From: Desulfovibrio piger ATCC 29098
GTDB taxonomy: Bacteria; Desulfobacterota; Desulfovibrionia; Desulfovibrionales; Desulfovibrionaceae
DNA: 64,000 bases
Assembly: GCF_000156375.1 (NCBI RefSeq)
Contig: NZ_DS996354.1
Coordinates: 1-64,000 of the forward strand
Direction of reading: 5' to 3'
Shown here: positions 56,430 through 64,000 of the stretch, one piece after another
Layout: every line of letters starts with the position of its first letter
Position numbering within the stretch: the first letter of the stretch is position 1
Translations under genes and position numbers: made by a program
The notes under the pieces: model-generated
What the model was told of the DNA's origin: nothing
Seen by the model: only the letters and a program-made list of their open reading frames with translations
The model's database searches: none

Positions 56430-57395
56430 TCATCCATGGAAAGCCCGCATCCAGGCTAGCGCGGGCACTGCCAGAGCCAGCAGGGCGGACAGCCATTGCG
56501 GCAGGGCCGGCCAGCCGCGTCTGGTACGCAGGGCCTCTCCAAAACCGAGAGCCGTTCCGGCCGCCAGACCGCAGATGTGGGCCAGGTAGTCCACGTTCCC
56601 TTCTCCCATGCCCCACATGGCCAGGATGCCCACACCGGCCGCCAGCGGCAGATAGCGCTTGCTTTCATGATGCAGGACCATATAGCCGGCCAGGGCCCCG
56701 ATAGCTGCGAAGACAGCCGTGGAAAAGCCCAGGCTGAGGACGAATTCCCGACGCAGCACCACAGTGAGTAGATTGCCGAGCCCGCCGCCCAGCACCGTCA
56801 GCAGCAGGGCCCGCCCCGGCCCCGTCAGCCGGGCCAGCAGGGGCAGCATGATGCCGCCCAGCAGGACATTGCCCGTCAGATGGGCCGCGTCGGCATGGAG
56901 GGTAAGGGCCGTGAACAGGCGATGCCATTCGCCGTAGATGCGCAGACGGACATTGTCCAGCGCTCCGGCCTGTTCCCAGCTCACCGGAAGGGGCAGCCCG
57001 TCGGGCAGCGGCCACCAGCCGCAACGTAAGCCGTGCCAAAAAACGAGCAGTAGCAGGGGCAGGGCGGCCAGCCAGCAGCAGGCATGGAGCGCGGGCGGCA
57101 GGCCCCGGGGGGCCGGGGGGCGCTGCTTTTCCGCATGGAAGTGCTGCAATTCCTGCCGGGCCAGATCTTCCAGCAGGGCAGGGACATAGATGTATTCTTT
57201 TTGGCGGAAGCGCCAGAGCTGGTGGGGAAGACCGCAGGCGCTGAGCACAAGGATCATTTCCTGGCGCTGGCCGTAGGAGCTGATGCCCTCGGCGCCGGTG
57301 AGGGAACGCCAGTGGGACGGCAGGGGACGCGGGCGACGCTGGACGTGCCAGTATCCCGCAAAAGGGGCGGGCAGACGCAGAAGGCGGGGCTTCAT
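56430..57395 (-). CDS. Rhomboid-family intramembrane serine protease
   Basis: A 321-residue membrane protease. A soluble N-terminal part (about 1-95) precedes six or seven helices. The catalytic Ser lies in LSLGFSTAVFAAIGALAGY (GxS, about residue 225) and the His in YLAHICGLAAG. The tail has positive charges on the cytoplasmic side. It cuts membrane proteins within the bilayer; targets are unknown. Convergent with the PTS genes. Confidence 0.88.
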   Translation of the reverse strand: MKPRLLRLPAPFAGYWHVQRRPRPLPSHWRSLTGAEGISSYGQRQEMILVLSACGLPHQLWRFRQKEYIYVPALLEDLARQELQHFHAEKQRPPAPRGLPPALHACCWLAALPLLLLVFWHGLRCGWWPLPDGLPLPVSWEQAGALDNVRLRIYGEWHRLFTALTLHADAAHLTGNVLLGGIMLPLLARLTGPGRALLLTVLGGGLGNLLTVVLRREFVLSLGFSTAVFAAIGALAGYMVLHHESKRYLPLAAGVGILAMWGMGEGNVDYLAHICGLAAGTALGFGEALRTRRGWPALPQWLSALLALAVPALAWMRAFHG

Positions 57396-57398
57396 AGC

Positions 57399-57433
57399 AA
57401 AAAAGCCCCGATTGCAGATGCAACCGGGGCTTT
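57399..57433 (-). terminator. Terminator of rpmB
   Basis: On the minus strand AAAGCCCCG..TTGCA with complement, ending in six Ts, just before the rhomboid start. Confidence 0.9.
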
Positions 57434-57449
57434 GCGGGCAAAAAACAAG

Positions 57450-57662
57450 TTAGTCCTGCTTGGCGCGGGCGGCGGGCTTGGTCACCACACCGGAACGCAG
57501 GCAGCGGGTGCACACGGTCAGGGTGCGCACGGTGCCGTCAGCGAACTGATGACGCACGCGCTGCAGGTTGGGGTTGAAGCGACGCTTGGTCTTGATGTTG
57601 GAATGGCTGACAAGATTGCCGACCTGGGGCTTTTTGCCGCAGAAATCGCATTCTTTGCTCAT
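57450..57662 (-). CDS. rpmB: 50S ribosomal protein L28
   Basis: A 70-residue protein of the large ribosomal subunit. [21 protein letters not shown] and the later CTRC show the zinc-binding (C+) form. Ribosome site GGAGG before ATG 57662. Single-gene unit; rpmG is not next to it. Confidence 0.96.
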   Translation of the reverse strand: MSKECDFCGKKPQVGNLVSHSNIKTKRRFNPNLQRVRHQFADGTVRTLTVCTRCLRSGVVTKPAARAKQD

Positions 57663-57799
57663 GATGTCCTCCGTATATGCAGAAAACTGTGTGTATCGTT
57701 TATGCGGCAAAGCCGGGTAACAGCGGCCGCGCATTGCGCAGGCAATGAGCCATGCATCCAGCATGGCCGCGCAAGCAGTTCCTTTACCCAAGCTTTGCC

Positions 57800-57817
57800 A
57801 AAAAGGCAAGCCTTTTT
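57800..57817 (-). terminator. Short hairpin, possible terminator of the Cys-rich protein gene
   Basis: AAAAAGG-CAAG-CCTTTTT, a small symmetrical stem about 30 bases after the stop of the gene at 57849. Confidence 0.4.
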
Positions 57818-57848
57818 CCGGGAAAAGCCCAAATTTCTTTGCTGCGGG

Positions 57849-58328
57849 CTACTTTTGGGGCGTCAGGCACGGGCAGAGCATCCCGCGCCGGGGCAGATCG
57901 TCTCCTTTGACGGGGGAGCACCCCGCCTGTCGGGCGTCCTTGTGTGACAGCAGGCGGGCATGGACCCGGCAGCCGATGGCATAGGGGGGCAGCCACTGCC
58001 GCCACTGCGGTGTCATGGCGTCGATGGAAAGGTGCTCCAGATCCGGGCAGGCGGTGCAGGAAGCGCAAGGGGCCTCCGGCAGTTCCAGCACGCAGCAGGC
58101 ATCAGGGCACTGTTCCAGCGTGGCCATGAGGCTGACGGTACGGTGGCGCAGATCCAGCTCGGCATCCATGGCCGTGGCGCAGGTCTCGGCATCATAGCCC
58201 AGTTCTTCATAGGCCACCCAGATCACTTCGCCGTTCATGCGTCCGTACAGGGGATGGCTGTTCCGCAGGCGTTTTTTTTCAGCATCGGACAGCGTGGCGC
58301 TGTCCACCAGGGGAAGGGTGTCGTCCAT
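57849..58328 (-). CDS. Cys-rich protein of unknown function
   Basis: A 159-residue soluble protein. An acidic N-terminal half (LSDAEKKRLRNSHPLYGRMNGEVIWVAYEELGYDAETCATAMDAELDLRHRTV) precedes a region with several cysteines, CPDACCVLELPEAPCASCTACPDL, and a C-terminal pair CPC near the end. The clustered cysteines suggest metal or iron-sulfur binding, but no known motif fits. Good ribosome site (TGGAGG). No family recognised. Confidence 0.7.
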   Translation of the reverse strand: MDDTLPLVDSATLSDAEKKRLRNSHPLYGRMNGEVIWVAYEELGYDAETCATAMDAELDLRHRTVSLMATLEQCPDACCVLELPEAPCASCTACPDLEHLSIDAMTPQWRQWLPPYAIGCRVHARLLSHKDARQAGCSPVKGDDLPRRGMLCPCLTPQK

Positions 58329-58342
58329 GGTCCTCCAGGGGC

Positions 58343-58370
58343 AAAAAAAGGGGCCGGCAGGGCCGGCCCC
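58343..58370 (-). terminator. Terminator of the nitronate monooxygenase-like gene
   Basis: On the minus strand GGGGCCGGC/GCCGGCCCC, nearly perfect stem, then seven Ts. Confidence 0.9.
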
Positions 58371-58392
58371 GGGATGGCAGATGTGACGGGGT

Positions 58393-59523
58393 TTACTTCA
58401 GCAGACCTTGCAGGGTCTGCTTGCCCTTGCTGATGGTCTGGTCGAATTCCTGCTGCAGGGATTCCATCAGTTCCTTGACGGAGACGATGCTGTTGACCCT
58501 GGCCACGTTGGCACCGCAGAAGGCGAAGCCGCGCTCCAGGTTGCCTTTCATGGCGCTGATGAGGGCCTGGGCGATGCAGTAGGGCGTCTTTTCCTGGTCG
58601 CAGGTATGTACGCAGTGGAAGACGCATTTGAAGGGTTTTTTGTTGCCCTGGCGGGCAGCCTCGATAAAGTCGTTTTGCAGGGCGCGGCCGGGCATGCCCA
58701 CCGGGCTCTTGATGATGGTGATGTCTTCTTCCCGGGCAGAGATATAGCTCTGTTTGAAGCGCTCATCGGCATCACATTCCTTGGTGGCCACGAAGCGGGT
58801 CCCCATCTGGACGCCGGAAGCGCCGAGGTCGAGGAATTTTTTGATGTCTTCGCCGGTGTAGATGCCGCCGGCGGCGATGACGGGCACGGCGCGGCCTTTC
58901 TGGTCTTCAAGGCGCTTGGCGGCCTCGACCACCTGGGGGACCAGGACTTCCAGGGCGAAGTTCGGGTCGTTGATCTCTTCACGCTTGAAGCCGAGATGAC
59001 CGCCGGCCTTGGGGCCTTCCACCACGAAGGCGTCAGGCAGGTAATCGAAACGGGAGAGCCACTTGCGGGCGATCAGGGTCGCCGCGCGGGCGGAAGAGAC
59101 GATGGGGACCAGCTTGGTCTTGAACTCTTCCTTTTTCTCTTCGCAGGCCTGCAGGAGATGCTTGGGCATCTCCAGGGGCAGACCGGCACCGGAAAAGATG
59201 ATGTCGGCACGATTTTCGATGGCCGTGCGCACCATCTGGCTGAAGGTGGTCAGCGCCACCATGATGTTGACGCCGATGATGCCCTGGGTCTTTTCACGGG
59301 CCTTGATCAGCTCCTGGCGCAGGGCGCGCAGGTTGGCTTCGATGGGGTTCTTGGCCACATCGGGTTCTTTCATCCCGATCATGGCTCCGGCGATGACGCC
59401 GATGCCGCCCTGATTGGCAACAGCAGAGGCGAGGCCGGAAAGGGAAATGCCAACACCCATGCCGCCTTGGACGATGGGCATTTTAGCGGTCAGGTCTCCA
59501 ATGGACAAAGAAGGAAAAGCCAT
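58393..59523 (-). CDS. Nitronate monooxygenase-like (2-nitropropane dioxygenase family) flavoprotein
   Basis: A 376-residue FMN TIM-barrel protein. The start IVQGGMGVGISLSGLASAVANQGGIGVI and the FMN-phosphate motifs VIAAGGIYTGEDIKKFLDLGASGVQMGTRFVATKEC are clear. Members oxidise nitronates, or act as enoyl-ACP reductase (FabK); a long C-terminal region with Cys residues (CVFHCVHTCDQEKTPYC) is a feature of a subgroup. The true substrate is not decided. ATG follows TGGAGG. Confidence 0.88.
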   Translation of the reverse strand: MAFPSLSIGDLTAKMPIVQGGMGVGISLSGLASAVANQGGIGVIAGAMIGMKEPDVAKNPIEANLRALRQELIKAREKTQGIIGVNIMVALTTFSQMVRTAIENRADIIFSGAGLPLEMPKHLLQACEEKKEEFKTKLVPIVSSARAATLIARKWLSRFDYLPDAFVVEGPKAGGHLGFKREEINDPNFALEVLVPQVVEAAKRLEDQKGRAVPVIAAGGIYTGEDIKKFLDLGASGVQMGTRFVATKECDADERFKQSYISAREEDITIIKSPVGMPGRALQNDFIEAARQGNKKPFKCVFHCVHTCDQEKTPYCIAQALISAMKGNLERGFAFCGANVARVNSIVSVKELMESLQQEFDQTISKGKQTLQGLLK

Positions 59524-59603
59524 GATGCAACCTCCAACATGGCGCTATAAGGTAAAGCCCTCGAGGGGCGGTATTGAAATCAGTTTTCGGAAATCAGTAC
59601 CAG

Positions 59604-59623
59604 AAAAAACTTGTTTTCACAAG
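59604..59623 (-). terminator. Terminator of the AddAB-like operon
   Basis: On the minus strand CTTGT-GAAA-ACAAG then six Ts, 14 bases after the stop codon. Confidence 0.65.
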
Positions 59624-59636
59624 GCTGCTGTCTTTA

Positions 59637-62618
59637 TCAGGCATGGCAAAGTGCCTGATAATCGCACCAGCGGCAGCCTTCGCCCGGGCGGCCGGTGAAA
59701 TCCGGGCCGTGCTCCATATGCCAGAGCAGCAGGGAGAGGACGTCGAAGCATTGACGGATGCGTTCGTCATTGTCCAGATCCAGCCTGGGGCCGAACAGCC
59801 AGTATTCCCGCCCCTTGTCGCGCAATTCCACCAGGGCGGCGTCGTGCAGTTCCGTGAAACCGGCGGCGTGCAGCATGCACAGATAGGCGGGCAGCTGGAT
59901 CATTCGCAGCTTCTCGGCCAGCTGGTCGAAAACCACGGCGGCCAGCCGGCGGCGATCCTCCAGAGGAAGCCGTGCGTCCCTGACCTGTGCCATCTGGAGG
60001 AACAGGGCTTCATCATCCCAAAGGGCCCCGGCAGGGCTGTTGATGATGCCGGTCTTGTAGTCCACGATGCAAAGGCCGTCTTCCCGTCTGTCCAGCCTGT
60101 CCAGACGTCCCTTGAACGTATACTCCCGGCCGTTGCAGCGGATGACCTGGGTCAGGGGATATTCCAGCTCCAGGATGGTGGCGGCCGGCTGGTTGCAGAG
60201 GTATTCCTCCAGACGGCGCGGGGCCGCCATGGAGAACATCATCAGGCTGTCGGGAGGCAGCTGGGTCCGCAGGTCGTGCTTTTCTATCTGATGCTGCAGC
60301 TCGGCGCGCATGACGGCCATGTCGAAGGTCCCGGCCCCCACCGGTTTGCCGCGATACGGGCGGTAGAGCTGTTGCAGCACATCGTGCAGCACAGAGCCCA
60401 CTTCTGCCGGGTCGTCCTTTTCGTTGACCTCCTGGACAGGCCGGAAACGGCACAGATGTTTCCAGACGAAGGACAACGGGCACCGCAAATAGGTATCCAG
60501 GGCTGTGGGAGAGATGGGCGCGGCCAAAAAGTCCCGCATGGCATCCTGCAGGGCCTGGTTGCGTTTCAGGGACAGCTCGCGGGGCGGCATGGGGGCCACG
60601 GCACAGGTGGCCACAGCCAGCGGCGGCGTGCCCGGCTTGAGGATGGCCCCGGTACGCTGTTCGTGCGCCCAGATGAGCTGTTCCACAAAACGGCTGCGGG
60701 CCTTCTTGCTGTCCATGAGCCCCGAGCGTCCCTGGCTTTCCTGCCAGTAAAAGCGCACTTCGCGGGCGCAGGCGCACAGGCGGTAGAGCGTGTGGGAGGC
60801 CGCCCGTTCCCGGCGGCGGGCATCGGGCAGGCCGAGGATGCGGCGCAGGCTGTCCGGCAGCAGGGGATCCTGACCGGGGGCACCGGGCAGGACGTCATCG
60901 GTGGCATCGACGATGAAGATGCGGTCGAACTGGAGCAGACGGCTTTCCAGCATGCCCAGTACCTGCACGCCGCCCAGCGGGTCGGCCTCGAAGGGGATGC
61001 GCTGCTGTTGCAGCAGCTGGCGGGCCAGACCGTGCAGGAGGCGGGGGAGCATCTCCTCGCCGGACAGGGCATTGTGCTGCAATTCCGGCACGCAGTGGCG
61101 CACCAGCCGGTACAGGGCCTCGGCATCCAGGGGAAAGCGTTCCCAGACGGCTTGGCCGTGCCGGGTCAGGAAGTCGCTCAGGCGCAGCAGGGCCCCGGCC
61201 AGACCGGCCAGCGTGGCGACGTCGCCGAAATCTTCCAGCAGCAGGTGCAGCAGCTCTTCCAGCAAGGCGCGTTCGGGGCTGGGGGGCGGAAGGGGCCCGT
61301 CCGGGCCGGTCGTTTCATCCGCGCATCCTTCACCTTCCGCCAGAGTATCCAGCAGGTCATCCAGGGCCACCAGACGCCTGCCGCTGCGGATGCGGCGTTC
61401 CAGACGGCGCAGCAGGGGGCGCAGGGGCTGTCCCGTGCCTGTTTCCCCTTCGGGAGCGGAGGCCTGCAGCATGCCCAGATAGGGATGGCGCAGGCAGGCC
61501 AGCAGATGTCGCCAGTAAAAGAGCCCGTCCTTGTCCCGGCCTTCATGCAGGCGGAACAGGCTGTCCAGCAGATGGAAAAGGGGTGAGCGGTCCAGGGGAT
61601 AGCCCATGGAGATGTTGACTTCCTTGTCCGGCAGGTGATGCAGCACGGGCAGCAGAAGGTCACCGTGGGTCAGCAGGATGGCCGTGGAAGCCTCCGATGG
61701 GGCATCCAGATCCCGTTGCAGGGCCTTGAGCTGGGAGTGGAGGTCGTAGCCCGCGAAATAATGCCATTTTTGCCCGTCATCCGCCGGGGAGGGCGTGTCC
61801 TCCTCCCAGGGGCGGGCCGTGGCCTGCCAGCGCTGCAACCACTGGACGTGTTCTTGGCAGGCCCAGTGTACGGCCGACCGGCCGTCCTCGTCATGCCGGG
61901 CCAGGGCGGGATCCGTATGCAGGCAGACGCGGGCCCCGGCCTGCCAGAGGCTGCGGAGCAGGATGTCCTCGGTCTCGGTGAGCAGGGAAAAACCGGCCAG
62001 CAGCACGGGGTGCCCGTCCGCAGGGCGTAGCAGATCGGGGATGTCCTCCGCATGGCGGGCGGCCAGCCAGAAGTCATGGCCCGGCGTGGTCCAGCCCTTT
62101 TGGGCCAGCGCGGCTACATAGGCATCACGGATGCGCCCCAGGGCGCCCAGCAGGGCCGCGGCCGGGGGGCTCACCTCGTCGATGAAAGGCAGGTCGTCGG
62201 TGACCATGTTCTGGCCCAGCAGCTCTTCCAGCAGGTTGGCCAGGCGGATGCCCCAGGGCAGGAAGGCGCCCGGGGCCAGATCGCCGAAGCGCTTTTCCAG
62301 CTCGTGGTCTTCATCGGCCAGATCGAGGACGCAGTCCCGCAGCAGGGCCACCCTGTCCAGCAGGCAGGCCGTGCGCAGCGGCACGGGGCTGGCGTGCATG
62401 CGCCACAGGCGCACCATGTCCGGCAGGGAAAGGACCTTGGGCAGCAGGCCGGTGGCCCCGGCAGCGGCATAGATGTCCACAAGATACCGCCACGGACGGT
62501 TGTGGGGGACGATGATGACGGCATCACCGGGCCGCCCGCCGCTCCAGAGGTCGGTGGCCTGTTTCAGGGCAGGCAGGAAAGGGTGCTGCCAGGAAAAGAT
62601 ATGGAAGGGGCTGCTCAT
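59637..62618 (-). CDS. AddB-like nuclease/inactivated-helicase subunit with PD-(D/E)XK and Fe-S staple
   Basis: A 993-residue protein. The C-terminal nuclease (from about residue 830) has FKGRLDRLDRREDGLCIVDYKTG, the PD-(D/E)XK motif. The cysteines expected to hold a [4Fe-4S] cluster are Cys in YLRCPLSFVW and the late CRWCDYQALC. The first two thirds resemble a helicase fold without intact Walker motifs. It should work with the upstream UvrD-type subunit in double-strand-break repair. Its start overlaps that gene's stop by 4 bases. Confidence 0.87.
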   Translation of the reverse strand: MSSPFHIFSWQHPFLPALKQATDLWSGGRPGDAVIIVPHNRPWRYLVDIYAAAGATGLLPKVLSLPDMVRLWRMHASPVPLRTACLLDRVALLRDCVLDLADEDHELEKRFGDLAPGAFLPWGIRLANLLEELLGQNMVTDDLPFIDEVSPPAAALLGALGRIRDAYVAALAQKGWTTPGHDFWLAARHAEDIPDLLRPADGHPVLLAGFSLLTETEDILLRSLWQAGARVCLHTDPALARHDEDGRSAVHWACQEHVQWLQRWQATARPWEEDTPSPADDGQKWHYFAGYDLHSQLKALQRDLDAPSEASTAILLTHGDLLLPVLHHLPDKEVNISMGYPLDRSPLFHLLDSLFRLHEGRDKDGLFYWRHLLACLRHPYLGMLQASAPEGETGTGQPLRPLLRRLERRIRSGRRLVALDDLLDTLAEGEGCADETTGPDGPLPPPSPERALLEELLHLLLEDFGDVATLAGLAGALLRLSDFLTRHGQAVWERFPLDAEALYRLVRHCVPELQHNALSGEEMLPRLLHGLARQLLQQQRIPFEADPLGGVQVLGMLESRLLQFDRIFIVDATDDVLPGAPGQDPLLPDSLRRILGLPDARRRERAASHTLYRLCACAREVRFYWQESQGRSGLMDSKKARSRFVEQLIWAHEQRTGAILKPGTPPLAVATCAVAPMPPRELSLKRNQALQDAMRDFLAAPISPTALDTYLRCPLSFVWKHLCRFRPVQEVNEKDDPAEVGSVLHDVLQQLYRPYRGKPVGAGTFDMAVMRAELQHQIEKHDLRTQLPPDSLMMFSMAAPRRLEEYLCNQPAATILELEYPLTQVIRCNGREYTFKGRLDRLDRREDGLCIVDYKTGIINSPAGALWDDEALFLQMAQVRDARLPLEDRRRLAAVVFDQLAEKLRMIQLPAYLCMLHAAGFTELHDAALVELRDKGREYWLFGPRLDLDNDERIRQCFDVLSLLLWHMEHGPDFTGRPGEGCRWCDYQALCHA

Positions 62619-64000
62619 GCCTCGTCCTCACAGAAATAACGGGGATAGGCTCCAAGATCCGTAAACAGTTCCGAAGCGTTTTCGGGTTCCACCAGGCGGA
62701 AGGACTGTTTGTCCAGATAGATGAGCAGACCGCGGGCCACCGCCGTACCGCTCTGTTCCAGACAGCGCAGGTAGCGTTGCACCTGCCGGACATGTTCGTC
62801 CATGACCCTGCCGCTCTTGTAGTCCACCACCAGGGTCCCCCAGGACAGCGGGACGATGAGGTCGGCACGCAAGAGCTCCCTGCGGGGGCCGTCGGCGGCC
62901 AGCATGGATTGCTCCGGGACGCCGCGCTGCTGCCAGAGGCCGAACTGGGGCAGGCGCAGCAGCCAGAGCAGGCAGGATTCCATATCGGCGGTGACGCTTT
63001 CCCTGTCAGGGGCATCCTGACCGTCGGCAAGGGGGATGGTGGCAAGCACCTCCCGCACGGCTGCCCTGATATTGTCCTCACTAAGGCCGCCCAGGGGCAG
63101 CTGTTCCAGGCAGGCATGGAGCAGGGTGCCGCGATCCCGTGCGGAAAAGTGCATCCGTTCCAGCGGGTTGCGGTAGATCTTGAGCCGGGGCAGCCATTGC
63201 ATGGGCCGCCAGTCCTCTTCCGGCACGGAGGGGGCCGCCCGCCCGCCGGAAAGTCGATCGGGAACGGTATCGGCCTCTGCGGCTTCCGGTGCCGGGGCCG
63301 TATCTTCCTCTTCATCCTCCGCCACCGGGGGCTGGACAGGATGCAGCACATCGTCCCCGCCTTCCAGCTGGTAGGGGACGTCGAGCCCGGCCTGTTGCCA
63401 AAGGACATCCAGGGCGTCGCTGCCGCAGCCCTTGCGCACGGTGGCGGCACTGGTGCGGAAGACAAGGAGCTCTTCCCGTGCCCGGGTGAAGGCCACATAG
63501 AACTGGTTGAGCAGTTCCATGGCCTGCCGCAACAGGGCCTCGTAGTAGACCCTGCCGCAATGCGGCCCGTTCTTGCAGACCATGCGCAGGCCGTCTTCTT
63601 CCATGAGCACCGGATCGCTCGCCTTCAGGGACGCGTCGGTCCAGGGCAGGAGGACCACAGGGGCCTCGAGACCCTTGGATTTGTGGACGGTCATGATGCG
63701 CACGGCGTCGATGCCTTCGGGCATGGGGACTTTTTCTTCCTCGCCCTTTTCCTGCCAGTGGGCCAAAAAGTCGGGCAGGGTGGCCAGCCCCTGGTCCTCG
63801 GCATTCTTGAGCACTTCGAGGAAGCAGCGCAGGAAGACATCGGCATCGGGATAACGTTCGAAGACCCGGAGGCGGTCGTACCATTCCATGACCGTGTCGT
63901 ACGGTGTCATGAGCCCGGCCTGATTGTGGAAAGGCGCCAGCACCGCGGTCCAGAACTCGGGGAAGCCCTGCTGCAGATGCTGGACCAGGGGGATACTGCC
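62615..64000 (-). CDS. AddA-like UvrD-family helicase/nuclease, partial (runs off right edge)
   Basis: The C-terminal 461 residues of a larger protein; the frame is open to the last base, so the N-terminus with Walker A lies outside. Visible are UvrD motif V/Va (VRIMTVHKSKGLEAPVVLLP), motif VI (NQFYVAFTRAREELLVF) and a C-terminal PD-(D/E)XK nuclease (ELLRADLIVPLSWGTLVVDYKSGR). It is upstream of the AddB-like gene, the reverse of the usual addB-addA order. Role: RecBCD-like processing of broken ends. Confidence 0.88.
   Translation of the reverse strand, partial: GSIPLVQHLQQGFPEFWTAVLAPFHNQAGLMTPYDTVMEWYDRLRVFERYPDADVFLRCFLEVLKNAEDQGLATLPDFLAHWQEKGEEEKVPMPEGIDAVRIMTVHKSKGLEAPVVLLPWTDASLKASDPVLMEEDGLRMVCKNGPHCGRVYYEALLRQAMELLNQFYVAFTRAREELLVFRTSAATVRKGCGSDALDVLWQQAGLDVPYQLEGGDDVLHPVQPPVAEDEEEDTAPAPEAAEADTVPDRLSGGRAAPSVPEEDWRPMQWLPRLKIYRNPLERMHFSARDRGTLLHACLEQLPLGGLSEDNIRAAVREVLATIPLADGQDAPDRESVTADMESCLLWLLRLPQFGLWQQRGVPEQSMLAADGPRRELLRADLIVPLSWGTLVVDYKSGRVMDEHVRQVQRYLRCLEQSGTAVARGLLIYLDKQSFRLVEPENASELFTDLGAYPRYFCEDEA

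Overview
The window looks like a chromosomal segment of a sulfate-reducing, host-associated Desulfovibrio-type bacterium (Desulfovibrionota). This rests on gene content and order recalled from that group, not on any search: high G+C; a thiosulfate/polysulfide-reductase-like molybdoenzyme next to a TauE/SafE exporter; rpoN-hpf-rapZ-mannose-type PTS; nif3-zinc-ribbon-rnpB; and a TIGR03960-type radical SAM protein. Species is not decided. Most of it is ordinary housekeeping DNA with tight operons and clear Rho-independent terminators. I see no prophage, insertion sequence or CRISPR array.

Layout. 1-5.1 kb: a sulfite/organosulfur exporter, then a three-gene unit (three-helix membrane protein, Mo-bisPGD oxidoreductase without Tat signal, 16-Cys ferredoxin subunit). 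5.1-11.3 kb: a MarR-controlled tripartite RND efflux operon. Its permease reading frame carries two in-frame TAG codons and then runs without a stop into the outer-membrane factor. 11.3-16.7 kb (minus strand): phosphate uptake (pstS, fused pstC-pstA, pstB), then two small envelope genes. 16.7-19.5 kb: a DksA/TraR-type zinc-finger protein, a DMT exporter, a GGDEF protein and tRNA-Arg. 19.7-24.7 kb: a small winged-helix protein, then on the minus strand plsC-like, rarA, rsmE and a 572-aa protein of unknown function. 24.7-30.6 kb (plus): dual-GAF protein, mreB, inositol-phosphatase family, rimI, tpiA, secG and an Smr protein.

30.8-37.5 kb: a WYL regulator divergent from glpF-glpK, four identical tandem tRNA-Lys genes, and a DsbD-like protein. 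37.9-42.8 kb: small hypothetical proteins, an SGNH hydrolase, the radical SAM/DUF2344 protein and rnc. 43.2-49.7 kb (minus): purQ; then a promoter, a short attenuated leader or small RNA, nif3, zinc-ribbon protein, RNase P RNA, ispDF, fadD and dtd. 49.9-56.3 kb (plus): pyrG, rpoN (with a sigma-54-like site in front), hpf, rapZ and PTS IIA-IIB-IIC, with no IID. 56.4-64 kb (minus): rhomboid protease, rpmB, a Cys-rich hypothetical protein, a nitronate-monooxygenase-like flavoprotein, and an AddB/AddA-like helicase-nuclease pair that runs off the right edge.

The most interesting signals are: the RND permease/outer-membrane-factor fusion with its two amber codons; the cytoplasmic-looking molybdoenzyme with a three-helix partner of Oxa1/EMC3-like layout; the GlpF with both NPA motifs altered; RNase P RNA squeezed between two genes of one operon; a promoter-plus-terminator small transcript upstream of nif3; the four-copy tRNA-Lys array; and a palindromic MarR operator.
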